Shown in pieces: positions 1 to 7,874 of a DNA stretch of 64,000 bases. The notes under the pieces were generated by a model, which made no database searches, had not been told where the DNA came from, and worked only from the letters and a program-made list of their open reading frames with translations. Each line of letters starts with the position of its first letter. The stretch's first letter is position 1. The stretch comes from Pedobacter yulinensis. GTDB taxonomy: Bacteria > Bacteroidota > Bacteroidia > Sphingobacteriales > Sphingobacteriaceae. The position numbers were made by a program, and so were the translations under genes. Location of the stretch: assembly GCF_003029735.1 (NCBI RefSeq), contig NZ_KZ686268.1, positions 1 to 64,000 of the forward strand. Direction: 5' to 3'.

Positions 1-58
1 TTTTTTCTTCTCTTCCTCTTCAGCTTTTCACATCTCCCGTTCCTTCCGAACCGGGCTG

Positions 59-88
59 CAAAGGTAGCTAACTTTTTGGCTTCTGCAA
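59..88 (-). promoter_or_regulatory. leftward promoter P1 (Bacteroidota -33/-7 type)
   Basis: On the minus strand this reads TTG, a 19-nt spacer, then TACCTTTG, which fits the Bacteroidota pattern of a -33 TTG element and a -7 TAnnTTTG element. It fires leftward, out of the window. The bases just downstream (about 38-58) are nearly repeated downstream of a second promoter at 249-279, so the two look like tandem promoters of one strong transcription unit. An rRNA operon is a reasonable guess but is not visible here. Confidence 0.6.
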
Positions 89-248
89 GAAATATTTTAA
101 AATATTTTCTCCCCGCTTTCTCCCCGTTTTTCCGCTGCTCCCTTTAACTTCAGCTGCTGCTTTTCAATACCTCCAAATCAGTCAAAAACTTCGTTTCCGT
201 TGCATCTGCCCTCTTTTTCGGCGTCCCCCTTCCTTCCGAAGCGGAGTG

Positions 249-279
249 CAAAAGTAGAAACATTTCCCCTTCCATGCAA
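249..279 (-). promoter_or_regulatory. leftward promoter P2 (tandem partner of P1)
   Basis: On the minus strand this reads TTG, a 20-nt spacer, then TACTTTTG, a full match to the Bacteroidota -33/-7 pattern. The initially transcribed region (228-248) closely resembles that of P1, sharing the string CTTCCGAA on the plus strand, which supports a duplicated promoter for the same downstream unit to the left of the window. Confidence 0.6.
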
Positions 280-620
280 CACCTACCGCCTTAATTTTTC
301 GTACGCTTTTGCTAACTCATTGATTGTCCAGCAGAAAAAATTCAAAAGCAAGGCAAACAATCTGCATCAACAGGTGTTTGAGACCTCCTGAGGTGCGGAT
401 TTCAGCTACTACATATAAAATATTGTTTCTGCTCCTGAGGTAGTGCCTTATATAGTATAGCGACGAGGACTCTGCCCCAGTCCTTAACTCCGTCTTCTTA
501 CTCCTGCACGGGTCTGCGCTTTGGGGTTCCGCATCGCGTACTCAGGTTTCAACCTGTTCTTTATTCCCTACCCCTACCCAGTTCAGCTTCCAATCACTAT
601 TTTTGCTCAAATCATTTGTC
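280..620. other. non-coding gap, nothing recognised
   Basis: Between the leftward promoter P2 and the methyltransferase gene I see no convincing reading frame, RNA gene or repeat. There are only short palindromic stretches, for example a 5-bp stem around 391-402 and a GGACT/AGTCC pair near 467-482. It probably holds the upstream control region of the divergent units on either side. Confidence 0.4.
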
Positions 621-1973
621 ATGCCGCAATTGCCTGGATCGCTCATAGAGCAACTTAAAGACCTTCCGCATTTTAATGCATCTGCCTTTCTCGCCGCCCA
701 TGAGGTTGAGGCCAGTCCCATTGTGTCTATCCGCAGCAATCCTTTTAAACCCGCAAGCCTTCCTTTTCAAGGGACGCCAATTACCTGGAACGCTGAAGGG
801 CTTTATCTTGCCCATAGGCCTTCGTTTACTTTTGATCCGCTTTTTCATGCAGGCTGTTATTACGTTCAGGAGGCTTCGTCCATGTTTCTGCGTCAGGCAC
901 TTGAAACCATCGGGCTTCCGGCGCAGCCTATCGTACTCGATCTTTGCGCAGCACCCGGTGGCAAAAGCACGCTGATCAGCTCTTTCCTGCAACAGGAAGG
1001 ATTGCTGGTAGCCAACGAAATCATTAAAACCCGCGTAAATGTGCTGGCGGATAACCTGGACAAGTGGGGCCCGGCCAATACCATCGTAACGAACAACGAT
1101 CCGCGCGACTTCAGCCGGCTTCCCGCCTGCTTCGACCTGATCGTCGCTGATGCACCCTGTTCGGGTTCGGGTATGTTCCGCAAAGATCCTGCAGCGATAA
1201 ACGAATGGTCTGAAGACAACGTACGCTTGTGCAGCCAGCGTCAGCAACGCATTCTCGCCGATGTTTACCCTGCATTAAAACAAGGTGGTTGGCTGATCTA
1301 CTCTACCTGCTCCTATTCAGAAGCAGAAAACGAGCAGGTGGTGGACTGGTTAATGGATACCTTTTCGATGGAAAGCATACGGCTTCCGCAATTTCAAGGC
1401 ATCGTGGAAACGACTTCGGCAAAAAAGGGCGCGTTCGGGTACCGGTTTTATCCGGGCGCGGTTCCCGGCGAAGGGTTTTTCATAGCCTGCCTGCGCAAAA
1501 CCGGCGAGGAAAACAGCCGCAGTAACAGGAAACAGACCGATCGCTCTGCCGCGGGAAAACCAGACCGCGACCTGCTCAAACCCTGGATCAAAAACGAGAA
1601 ATTACAGGTATTCAGGTTCAACGATGACCTGTATGCTTTCCCTGAAGAACACTACAGTCTGTTCCAGCAGCTCAGGCAGTCCCTGTATATTAAAAAATCG
1701 GGCGTGAAACTGGGCCGGACAGCCGGTCGCGACCTGCTGCCAGATCACCAGCTGGGGCTTAGCCTGCTTGCCGCGCCGGGTATACCTCGTTTTGCGGTCG
1801 ATAAAGAAACGGCACTCGAATACCTGCGCCGCAACGACATCAGTCTGCAAATCAACGAGCGCGGCTGGGGCCTGGTCACTTATGACGGCTATCCGCTTGG
1901 CTGGGTAAAGGCCCTTCCAAACCGCGTTAATAATTATTTTCCTAAAGAGCTGCGCATTCTTCGGCAGTCTTAA
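621..1973 (+). CDS. RsmF/NOL1-NOP2-Sun family rRNA cytosine-C5 methyltransferase
   Basis: This 450-residue protein carries the SAM-binding motif DLCAAPGGKS, the motif IV DAPCSGSG with a catalytic-type cysteine, and the motif VI cysteine in STCSYSEAEN. Both cysteines needed for m5C formation are therefore present. A C-terminal extension after about residue 300 (a PUA-like or RsmF C-terminal region) places it with the YebU/RsmF type that modifies 16S rRNA rather than with short RsmB. I chose the ATG at 621 (MPQLPGS) over a TTG at 603, because family proteins start near the SLIEQLKDL helix. It appears to be transcribed alone. The exact target base cannot be read from sequence. Confidence 0.88.
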   Translation: MPQLPGSLIEQLKDLPHFNASAFLAAHEVEASPIVSIRSNPFKPASLPFQGTPITWNAEGLYLAHRPSFTFDPLFHAGCYYVQEASSMFLRQALETIGLPAQPIVLDLCAAPGGKSTLISSFLQQEGLLVANEIIKTRVNVLADNLDKWGPANTIVTNNDPRDFSRLPACFDLIVADAPCSGSGMFRKDPAAINEWSEDNVRLCSQRQQRILADVYPALKQGGWLIYSTCSYSEAENEQVVDWLMDTFSMESIRLPQFQGIVETTSAKKGAFGYRFYPGAVPGEGFFIACLRKTGEENSRSNRKQTDRSAAGKPDRDLLKPWIKNEKLQVFRFNDDLYAFPEEHYSLFQQLRQSLYIKKSGVKLGRTAGRDLLPDHQLGLSLLAAPGIPRFAVDKETALEYLRRNDISLQINERGWGLVTYDGYPLGWVKALPNRVNNYFPKELRILRQS

Positions 1974-2103
1974 CCCTCTCATTCGAGTCAGCTTACACCT
2001 GTTTCAGGAAAAGTGCAGGTTTTTTCGCTGCTCAGGCAACCCCTGCGCTTCAATGGCCGTAACCGGAAATATAACCCGTTACAACCTGAAACAGCAACCT
2101 GTT

Positions 2104-2478
2104 ATGAAAACGAAAAAACTAACTCTGAACGTTGTTCTTTTTACGGCAATGTCCGTTGGACTGCTCGCCTGTTCGAAAGACCAGGCCGAAAAGCCGCAGG
2201 ACCCTCCTCCGCCCAAGCCCGATGAAGTCACCGCAGCGAATGTGACTTATGCAAATTTTGCGAGCAACCTCTTCCAGACCAAATGTTCGGGCTGTCATGC
2301 ACCCGGCGGCGGCGGCAGCGGTGCCTGGACCTTTAATGGCTATGCTTCTGTACAGGCAAACGCCGGCCGCATCAACAACGTCACGCTGGTTACCATGACC
2401 ATGCCGCGAAACGGCAGCCTGAGTGCCAAAGAAAAAGAATTGCTCAAAGCCTGGCTGGACAAAGGACTGCCGCAGTAA
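2104..2478 (+). CDS. c-type cytochrome lipoprotein, single CxxCH
   Basis: The protein has 124 residues. A lipoprotein signal ends at LLAC with Cys23 as the acylation site, followed by a charged and proline-rich linker. One heme-binding motif, C61-S-G-C64-H65, sits near the middle. A TMTMPRNG stretch further on could supply the distal Met ligand, and the end (KELLKAWLDKGLP) is the helix common to small monoheme cytochromes. It is therefore probably an envelope-anchored electron carrier. It leads a same-strand trio with a YceI protein and a DUF5777 barrel. I took ATG 2104, because the upstream extension would bury the signal peptide. Confidence 0.82.
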   Translation: MKTKKLTLNVVLFTAMSVGLLACSKDQAEKPQDPPPPKPDEVTAANVTYANFASNLFQTKCSGCHAPGGGGSGAWTFNGYASVQANAGRINNVTLVTMTMPRNGSLSAKEKELLKAWLDKGLPQ

Positions 2479-2488
2479 CTGCAGCCCA

Positions 2489-2507
2489 CCGGGGGCCGGG
2501 CCCCCGG
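2489..2507. repeat. GC-rich intercistronic hairpin
   Basis: A perfect 8-bp stem (CCGGGGGC with GCCCCCGG) closes a 3-nt loop, starting 10 bases after the cytochrome stop codon. No T-tract follows on either strand, so it is not a classical terminator. It may be an attenuating or mRNA-stabilising hairpin between the cytochrome and YceI genes. Confidence 0.5.
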
Positions 2508-2563
2508 CTATCCTTCCGGTGCAGGCGAACGGCCAGGAACAATTGAAACTAAAAACACCTATC

Positions 2564-3100
2564 ATGCGAACCACGATCTTATCTCTTTTACTGCTGTCCA
2601 GCCTGCATGCATATCCGCAGTTTCTCGTCAGCAAAACAGCGACTATCTCATTTTTTTCATCTACCCCGGTCGAAGACATTGCCGCCGTCAGCAAAACCGG
2701 CTCCTCGGCCATCAATCCTAAAACCGGCGACATCCTGTTTAAAGTCAACAATACATCATTCAGATTCGAAAAAAAGATGATGCAGGAGCATTTCAACGAA
2801 AACTACATGGAAAGCGACCGGTATCCGACCTCCGAATTCCGCGGCAAAATCACAGACCCTGTCGACTACAGCAAGGCCGGCACATACCAGGTCACTGTAA
2901 AAGGAACGCTGAATGTGCATGGCGTAACCAAGAGCTATCAGGTTCCGGCGACACTCACAGTAAACGGTACACAGATCAGTGCCGCCTGTACCTTCAACGT
3001 CAGCGTTGCAGATCACAAAATTAAAATTCCCTCTCTGGTCATTAAAAACATTGCCGAGGTCATGCAAGTCAAGGTTTCGGCAACTTATCAAAAGAACTAA
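2564..3100 (+). CDS. YceI family periplasmic lipocalin-like protein
   Basis: The protein has 178 residues with a Sec signal peptide (cleavage near AYPQ). The body matches YceI: an opening strand (KTATISFFSST), a central MMQEHFNENYMESDRYPTSEF segment, and a late GVTKSYQVPATLTV strand. YceI proteins form a lipocalin-like barrel that binds polyisoprenoid or quinone-like lipids in the periplasm. The M-x-E-H-x-N-x-x-Y-M-E pattern is typical of the Bacteroidota branch. It lies between a cytochrome c lipoprotein and a DUF5777 barrel, with 1 bp to the latter, so a joint redox or lipid-related role is plausible but unproven. Confidence 0.85.
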   Translation: MRTTILSLLLLSSLHAYPQFLVSKTATISFFSSTPVEDIAAVSKTGSSAINPKTGDILFKVNNTSFRFEKKMMQEHFNENYMESDRYPTSEFRGKITDPVDYSKAGTYQVTVKGTLNVHGVTKSYQVPATLTVNGTQISAACTFNVSVADHKIKIPSLVIKNIAEVMQVKVSATYQKN

Positions 3101-3101
3101 C

Positions 3102-4058
3102 ATGAAAATTACAGCACCCCTCCTGTTTTCAGTATCCTTATCTATTTTGCCGTTTTCAGGTATTGCACAAGATGAGCTGGAAAAGGCGCTCGCCACCCAA
3201 ACCAGCCCTGAAAAAGTTTCGGCAACCTTTAAGTCGCCAAAGCTGATCAATATCCAAACGTCTGAAACCATTCACCGCCATGAACTTGATTTCAGGGTCG
3301 ACCACCGCTTTGGTGACATTGCAGGCCACAACGGCGGTATGTCGAATTTTTTCGGCCTGGATCAGTCTACAGATATCCGTATTGGCTTTGACTATGGGAT
3401 CAGCGACCGGCTCACGGCCGGCCTGGCCCGCGCAAAAGGAGCGGGTCCTGCCACGCAGCTTTATGAGGGAAGCCTGAAGTTTCGCCTTACGGAACAAAGC
3501 AATGACGACGGAATGCCCTTTTCAACCACACTTTTTGGCAGCGCAACCGCATCGGCCATGCGGGCATCTGAAGATGTGACCGCAGCTACCGCTTACCGCA
3601 AATTCGCTGACCGCCTTTCTTACGTAGCTCAGGCGGTGCTGGCACGAAAATTTACGCCGGCTTTTTCGTTTGAAGTGGTGCCCACCTATGTACATCGCAA
3701 TTTCACAGCCTACAATGACGAAAATGACCTGTTCGCGCTGGCCGTGGGTGGGCGGCTAAAAGTCAGCAAACGCATGGCCCTGGTGGCTGACTATACGGTG
3801 CCGTTCAGAACAAAAAGCAGCAAGGATTATATTGAGGCGGTTAATGGCGCAGCCTTTTACCATGTGCTCGGGGCAGGCCTGGAGATCGAAACCGGGGGGC
3901 ACGTTTTTCACCTGAACTTTACGAACGCTACTGCCATACAGGAATCGCAATTTATTCCCGAAACAACCAGCACCTGGACCAAGGGGCAGTTTCGCTGGGG
4001 TTTCAGTATTGCACGGCGGTTCTCCTTTCACAGGAAAGACGCGAAACAGCAGGAATGA
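3102..4058 (+). CDS. DUF5777-type outer-membrane beta-barrel protein
   Basis: The protein has 318 residues with a signal peptide ending near GIAQ. The mature part starts with ELDFRVDHRFGDIAG, continues with IRIGFDYGISDRLTAGL, and then alternates polar and aromatic residues in short strands to the end, as expected of an outer-membrane barrel. I assign it to DUF5777 from the HELDFRVDHRFG and FFGLDQSTDIRIG stretches. Function is unknown in the family. The start codon is 1 bp after the YceI stop, so co-translation with YceI is very likely. Confidence 0.75.
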   Translation: MKITAPLLFSVSLSILPFSGIAQDELEKALATQTSPEKVSATFKSPKLINIQTSETIHRHELDFRVDHRFGDIAGHNGGMSNFFGLDQSTDIRIGFDYGISDRLTAGLARAKGAGPATQLYEGSLKFRLTEQSNDDGMPFSTTLFGSATASAMRASEDVTAATAYRKFADRLSYVAQAVLARKFTPAFSFEVVPTYVHRNFTAYNDENDLFALAVGGRLKVSKRMALVADYTVPFRTKSSKDYIEAVNGAAFYHVLGAGLEIETGGHVFHLNFTNATAIQESQFIPETTSTWTKGQFRWGFSIARRFSFHRKDAKQQE

Positions 4059-4074
4059 CGAACGGAGAAACCTA

Positions 4075-4434
4075 TTAATATTGACCGGTTGAAAGCATCA
4101 CCAGCGTACAGGCTCTGACCGGTTCGATGTCGTGCTGGTCAAGCAGTTTTTCCAGCTCATAGTTTTCTGTGCCGGGATTAAAAATGACACGCCGGGGTTT
4201 TGTATCTACAATGTAATCATAGTAGTCTTTCTGAATAGCGGGACCGATGTATAAAGTGATCGTGTCGATATCCTGATGAATGGCGCCAGGTTTTTCAATG
4301 GGTACGCCGGCCACTTCGCCCGATTTCACGCCGACATTGACAATGGGATGCTGATAGCGGTTAAGCATGTGAGCTGCTTTGTAAGCGTAACGCGAAGCGT
4401 TTGGTGTAGCGCCGATGATCAATGTCTTTTTCAT
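4075..4434 (-). CDS. CoA-binding domain protein (CoA_binding_2, YccU-like)
   Basis: The 119-residue protein is a single Rossmann-like domain. The N-terminal KTLIIGATPNASRYAY contains the nucleotide-binding loop, and VIFNPGTENYELE near residue 85-97 is the typical second half. Such proteins resemble the CoA-binding domain of succinyl-CoA synthetase alpha subunit and acyl-CoA synthetases but lack any catalytic domain. Ligand and role are unknown. It is convergent with the DUF5777 gene, 16 bp away, and stands apart from the DinB gene to its right. Confidence 0.78.
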   Translation of the reverse strand: MKKTLIIGATPNASRYAYKAAHMLNRYQHPIVNVGVKSGEVAGVPIEKPGAIHQDIDTITLYIGPAIQKDYYDYIVDTKPRRVIFNPGTENYELEKLLDQHDIEPVRACTLVMLSTGQY

Positions 4435-4537
4435 AAGGATGGATCTGCTGGTAGTTATATATATACTATATGGCGGTCTGCATCCGGCCGCTGTTTTTTA
4501 ACAGGGGTGCTTAACCTTTTGTTTGCAGAGACGCATC

Positions 4538-5008
4538 TCAGTACTTGCAAAGCAGCGAAATTTGCCCTGCATGGTAGGCATGGTGTTGAATAAGTCCATT
4601 TACAAGCGCGAAGCAGGTTATTTCGCCCCCGGCCTCCGCCGCATGTACGCCTGCCGGCTGAAGCCATTCCTCAGCCTGCATCCGGCCGGTTATGCGCAGC
4701 AGTTCTTCGTTACTGTTTTTAAGATCCTGCACCAGGCCGTTCCAATAACTTTCGGTTTGCTCCTGAGCAACGGGCCAGTCGCCCATGGCTGGTTCCCCGG
4801 CGGCATGGCCTGAAAGCCGGGAAATGATTTCCCTGGTCCAGGCTGTCAGGTGAAGTACGATTTCGGCAACCGAATGGGCACCGGGTACAGGATGGCTGAA
4901 AACTTTGTGCGCTGAACAGCGCGCGATGATGCTCAACAGGCTGTCGCCGTGCCAGGGTTCGCCCTGGTAGGCTTTTTTTAGTTCGTTGGTGATCTGTTCG
5001 GGGGTCAT
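4538..5008 (-). CDS. DinB-like four-helix metalloprotein
   Basis: The 156-residue protein fits the DinB/YfiT-like fold. Candidate metal ligands are the histidine in SVAEIVLHLTAW and the C-terminal pair in GLIQHHAYHAGQI, the usual H...HxxxH pattern. Members are often thiol S-transferases or damage-induced proteins of unknown substrate. A TTG start at 5053 would overlap the upstream gene stop by 3 bases. I prefer ATG 5008, which begins at MTPEQ, close to the usual family start. It follows the FAD-dependent dehydrogenase and is probably co-transcribed with it. Confidence 0.75.
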   Translation of the reverse strand: MTPEQITNELKKAYQGEPWHGDSLLSIIARCSAHKVFSHPVPGAHSVAEIVLHLTAWTREIISRLSGHAAGEPAMGDWPVAQEQTESYWNGLVQDLKNSNEELLRITGRMQAEEWLQPAGVHAAEAGGEITCFALVNGLIQHHAYHAGQISLLCKY

Positions 5009-5049
5009 GACATTTAAGGGCTGAGGCGGTTGCTTGTTTATAACGTTAT

Positions 5050-6597
5050 TCAACCTGATATGGTACGTGCAATTGCGGCCGCGCAGTTGATTCCGTCAAT
5101 GGCTGCAGAAACGATGCCGCCGGCATAACCCGCACCTTCTGCGCAAGGGTAAAGCCCTTTAACCTGGGGGTGCTGCAGCGTTTCCTTATCACGCGGAATG
5201 CGTACCGGAGAAGAGGTGCGGCTTTCCACACCGACAAGGATCGCCTCATTGGTATAATATCCGCGCATTTTTTTGCCGAAAATCGGCAATGCCGCTTTGA
5301 GGCTTTTTGCCACGAAGTCTGGCAGTACCTGGTCCAGCATGGCAGACCGGGTGCCGGGCAGGTACGAATTAACCGGTAAATCGGTTGAGAGTTTTCCCTG
5401 AACAAAGTCGACCATGCGCTGGGCCGGTGCAACCAGGTTTCCTCCGCCCGCCCGGAATGCTGCTTTTTCGATCTCAGACTGGAAGTTCAGCATGCGCAGC
5501 GGGTCATAACCGACCACATCTTCAAGAGTAACCTGTACCACTGTTCCCGAATTGGCAAAAGGATTGTTGCGCTTTGAGGGCGACCAGCCGTTGACCACAA
5601 TCTCTTCCTCGCCGGTTGCACAAGGTGCAATAATGCCTCCCGGACACATGCAAAAAGAGAAAACGCCCCGGCTCCCTACCTGCTCGACCAGGCTGTAATA
5701 TGCCGGCGGAAGGTATTCACTGCGCTGCGGGCTGTGGTACTGCGCGGCATCTATCAGTTCCTGCGGGTGTTCAATGCGTACACCCAATGCAAAAGGCTTG
5801 GCTTCGACCAGGATGTTACGCGCATGAAGCAATTCATAGATATCGCGGGCAGAATGTCCGGTTGCGAGGATAACGGCTTCGCCTGCATATTCCTCATCAT
5901 GATTAACAACGACAGCCCTGATGTGGCCATGCTCCACGATCAGATCAGTTACCTTCGCATCGAAATTAATCTCGCCGCCTGCATTCAGGATCGTTTCGCG
6001 CATCGCGGTAATGATCTGCGGCAATTTATTGGTGCCGATGTGGGGCCTGGCATCGACCAGGATATCAGCGGTGGCGCCATGGTCTACGAAAATCTGCAGG
6101 ACTTTGTTGATATCGCCCCGTTTGTTGGACCGGGTGTAAAGTTTTCCATCAGAATAGGTTCCGGCCCCGCCTTCACCGAAACAGTAATTCGATTCCGTAT
6201 TAACAAATCCTTCCTTGTTGATGGCAGCAAGGTCTCGACGGCGCTGCTTGACGTCTTTGCCGCGTTCCAGCACCACCGGCTGCAGGCCGCTTTCAATACA
6301 CTGCAATGCTGCAAAAAGCCCCGCGGGTCCGGCTCCAACAATAATGACCTTCTTTTTTCCGGTAACCGGTGCATAAACAGCCGGCTTTTCCGGACCTGGT
6401 ACCGGCTCATTCAGGTAGGCCCGAAGCATTAGCCTGAATACCACGCGCCTTGAACGCGCATCGATAGACCGTTTCAGCAGTACATAACCCTGCAGCCCGG
6501 CGGCAGCGGCGCCCAGCGCGGTTCTAAGCCTGGCTGCTATGACCTCTTCCCGTTCTGATTCGTGCGGAAGCAGGCTGATCTCAATATCTTTTTGCAT
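5050..6597 (-). CDS. NAD(FAD)-utilising dehydrogenase (COG2509-like)
   Basis: The 515-residue flavoprotein has an N-terminal domain of about 85 residues, then a dinucleotide-binding motif VIIVGAGPAGLFAAL near residue 90 followed by VVLERG. Further flavoprotein signatures are VILATGHSARDIY near residue 245 and a C-terminal GLYPCAEGAGYAGGIVSAA with the FAD-ribityl contact. The order and length match the uncharacterised FAD-dependent dehydrogenase family found across bacteria. Substrate is unknown. A minus-strand TACCTTTG box at 6692-6699 is a likely promoter, giving a leader of roughly 90 bases. It heads a probable two-gene unit with the DinB gene. Confidence 0.83.
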   Translation of the reverse strand: MQKDIEISLLPHESEREEVIAARLRTALGAAAAGLQGYVLLKRSIDARSRRVVFRLMLRAYLNEPVPGPEKPAVYAPVTGKKKVIIVGAGPAGLFAALQCIESGLQPVVLERGKDVKQRRRDLAAINKEGFVNTESNYCFGEGGAGTYSDGKLYTRSNKRGDINKVLQIFVDHGATADILVDARPHIGTNKLPQIITAMRETILNAGGEINFDAKVTDLIVEHGHIRAVVVNHDEEYAGEAVILATGHSARDIYELLHARNILVEAKPFALGVRIEHPQELIDAAQYHSPQRSEYLPPAYYSLVEQVGSRGVFSFCMCPGGIIAPCATGEEEIVVNGWSPSKRNNPFANSGTVVQVTLEDVVGYDPLRMLNFQSEIEKAAFRAGGGNLVAPAQRMVDFVQGKLSTDLPVNSYLPGTRSAMLDQVLPDFVAKSLKAALPIFGKKMRGYYTNEAILVGVESRTSSPVRIPRDKETLQHPQVKGLYPCAEGAGYAGGIVSAAIDGINCAAAIARTISG

Positions 6598-6691
6598 ACA
6601 TTTTGTCAGGCAATTGCGTCACGTACCCCGGAAGGCGGGGACTGCGATCTGTAAAACTGACAAAACCGCACAAAATCGTGGCCTGATGTAA

Positions 6692-6699
6692 CAAAGGTA
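6692..6699 (-). promoter_or_regulatory. -7 element for the FAD dehydrogenase gene
   Basis: Minus-strand TACCTTTG matches the Bacteroidota -7 consensus TAnnTTTG and lies 95 bases upstream of the FAD dehydrogenase start. No clear -33 TTG sits at the ideal distance, so only the -7 box is supported. Confidence 0.45.
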
Positions 6700-6803
6700 C
6701 GGAAATTGAATCCGATTTAGTAAATTTCAACCGCTGGGGTCCTGAACGGGCGGCGCAACTTATTCTGCCTGTAATCCCAAAAGAAGATGTTAAACATAAA
6801 AAA

Positions 6804-7385
6804 ATGAAAAGAATACTCTTAAGTCTTGTCGCAGGCATCTTTGCCATGACGCTGTTCAGTTCATGCGGTTACAACAGCATGGTTAAGCTGGACGAAAACG
6901 TGAAATCAAAATGGGGAACGGTACAAACGCAGTATCAACGGCGTGCAGACCTGATTCCCAACCTGGTCAATACCGTAAAAGGAGCCGCAAAATTTGAACA
7001 GGGTACACTGACTGCTGTAACAGAAGCCAGGGCCAAAGCCACCCAGATGACCGTTAAGGCCGACGATCTGAGTCCTGAAAACATCAGGAAATTCCAGGCT
7101 GCACAGGGCGAATTGAGCCAGGCACTTGGCAAACTGCTTTCCATTACTGAAAACTATCCTGAACTCAGGGCTACGCAACAGTTCAGCGACCTGTCTGCAC
7201 AGCTGGAAGGAACAGAAAACAGGATTACCGTGGCGCGCAAAGACTTCAACGATGCCGTACAGGAGTACAACAGCAAGATCCGTTCGTTCCCGGCCAACCT
7301 GACCGCGGGCATGTTCGGGTTCAAGCAAAAAGGTTATTTCGAGGCCGATGCAGCTTCGCAGAATGCACCGAAAGTAGAATTTTAA
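6804..7385 (+). CDS. lemA: LemA family lipoprotein
   Basis: The 193-residue protein has a lipobox LFSSC with Cys21. The family core follows: NSMVKLDENVKSKWGTVQTQYQRRADLIPNLVNTVKG, then long amphipathic helices, then NRITVARKDFNDAVQEYNSKIRSFP near residues 145-170. LemA proteins are anchored coiled-coil envelope proteins of unknown biochemical role. Here it is followed by two TPM-domain genes, a combination repeatedly seen in bacteria, which suggests one membrane-associated quality-control or stress unit. The Bacteroidota version is a lipoprotein rather than an N-terminal transmembrane protein. Confidence 0.9.
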   Translation: MKRILLSLVAGIFAMTLFSSCGYNSMVKLDENVKSKWGTVQTQYQRRADLIPNLVNTVKGAAKFEQGTLTAVTEARAKATQMTVKADDLSPENIRKFQAAQGELSQALGKLLSITENYPELRATQQFSDLSAQLEGTENRITVARKDFNDAVQEYNSKIRSFPANLTAGMFGFKQKGYFEADAASQNAPKVEF

Positions 7386-7388
7386 ACC

Positions 7389-7412
7389 TGTGGCGGCCGG
7401 CGTGCCGCCACA
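7389..7412. repeat. GC-rich intercistronic hairpin
   Basis: A perfect 9-bp stem (TGTGGCGGC with GCCGCCACA) and 6-nt loop sits just after the lemA stop codon. No T-tract follows, so it may tune readthrough or stabilise the lemA message rather than end transcription. Confidence 0.5.
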
Positions 7413-7430
7413 ATTATTTAGATAAAGATC

Positions 7431-7874
7431 ATGGCCATTTTTTCAGAAGAGGAACAGGATGCCATTGCCCGTGCAATCGAGCAGGCGGAAAAACATACCT
7501 CAGGTGAGATTCGGATTGCGATAGACAGCCATTGTCCTGGCGACGCTTTTGAAACGGCTACCCGCCATTTCGAAGAACTGAACATGCACCGCACCGTTGA
7601 ACGCAACGGGGTGCTGATCTACCTTGCCTTCGATGACCACAAGTTTGCCATTATCGGCGACCGCGGAATTGACCAGCGTGTGCCACCCGACTTCTGGGAA
7701 TCTACCAAAAACCTCATGCGCGATTATTTTATAAAAGGACAGCTTACAGATGGTATCGTTGCCGGAATCAAACTGGCGGGCGAAAAACTAAGTATCTTTT
7801 TCCCATCGAAGAACGATTACACGAACGAACTGCCAAACGAGGTGGTGTTCTTAAATTCAGACAAAACGGAATGA
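7431..7874 (+). CDS. TPM domain protein, cytoplasmic type
   Basis: This 147-residue protein consists of one TPM domain (formerly DUF477): SGEIRIAIDSH near residue 25, NGVLIYLAFDDHKFAIIGDRGID near residues 60-82, and a closing helix with GIVAGIKLAGEKLS. There is no signal peptide or membrane helix, unlike the next gene. TPM domains bind metal ions and have been linked to acid phosphatase activity or photosystem repair in other lineages. Its stop overlaps the next start (ATGA at 7871), so the two TPM proteins are translationally coupled and may act together with LemA. Confidence 0.82.
   Translation: MAIFSEEEQDAIARAIEQAEKHTSGEIRIAIDSHCPGDAFETATRHFEELNMHRTVERNGVLIYLAFDDHKFAIIGDRGIDQRVPPDFWESTKNLMRDYFIKGQLTDGIVAGIKLAGEKLSIFFPSKNDYTNELPNEVVFLNSDKTE

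Noticed and set aside
612..1247. 211-codon minus-strand frame inside the rRNA methyltransferase
   Set aside because: It lies wholly inside a gene with complete catalytic motifs on the other strand and has no recognisable domain.
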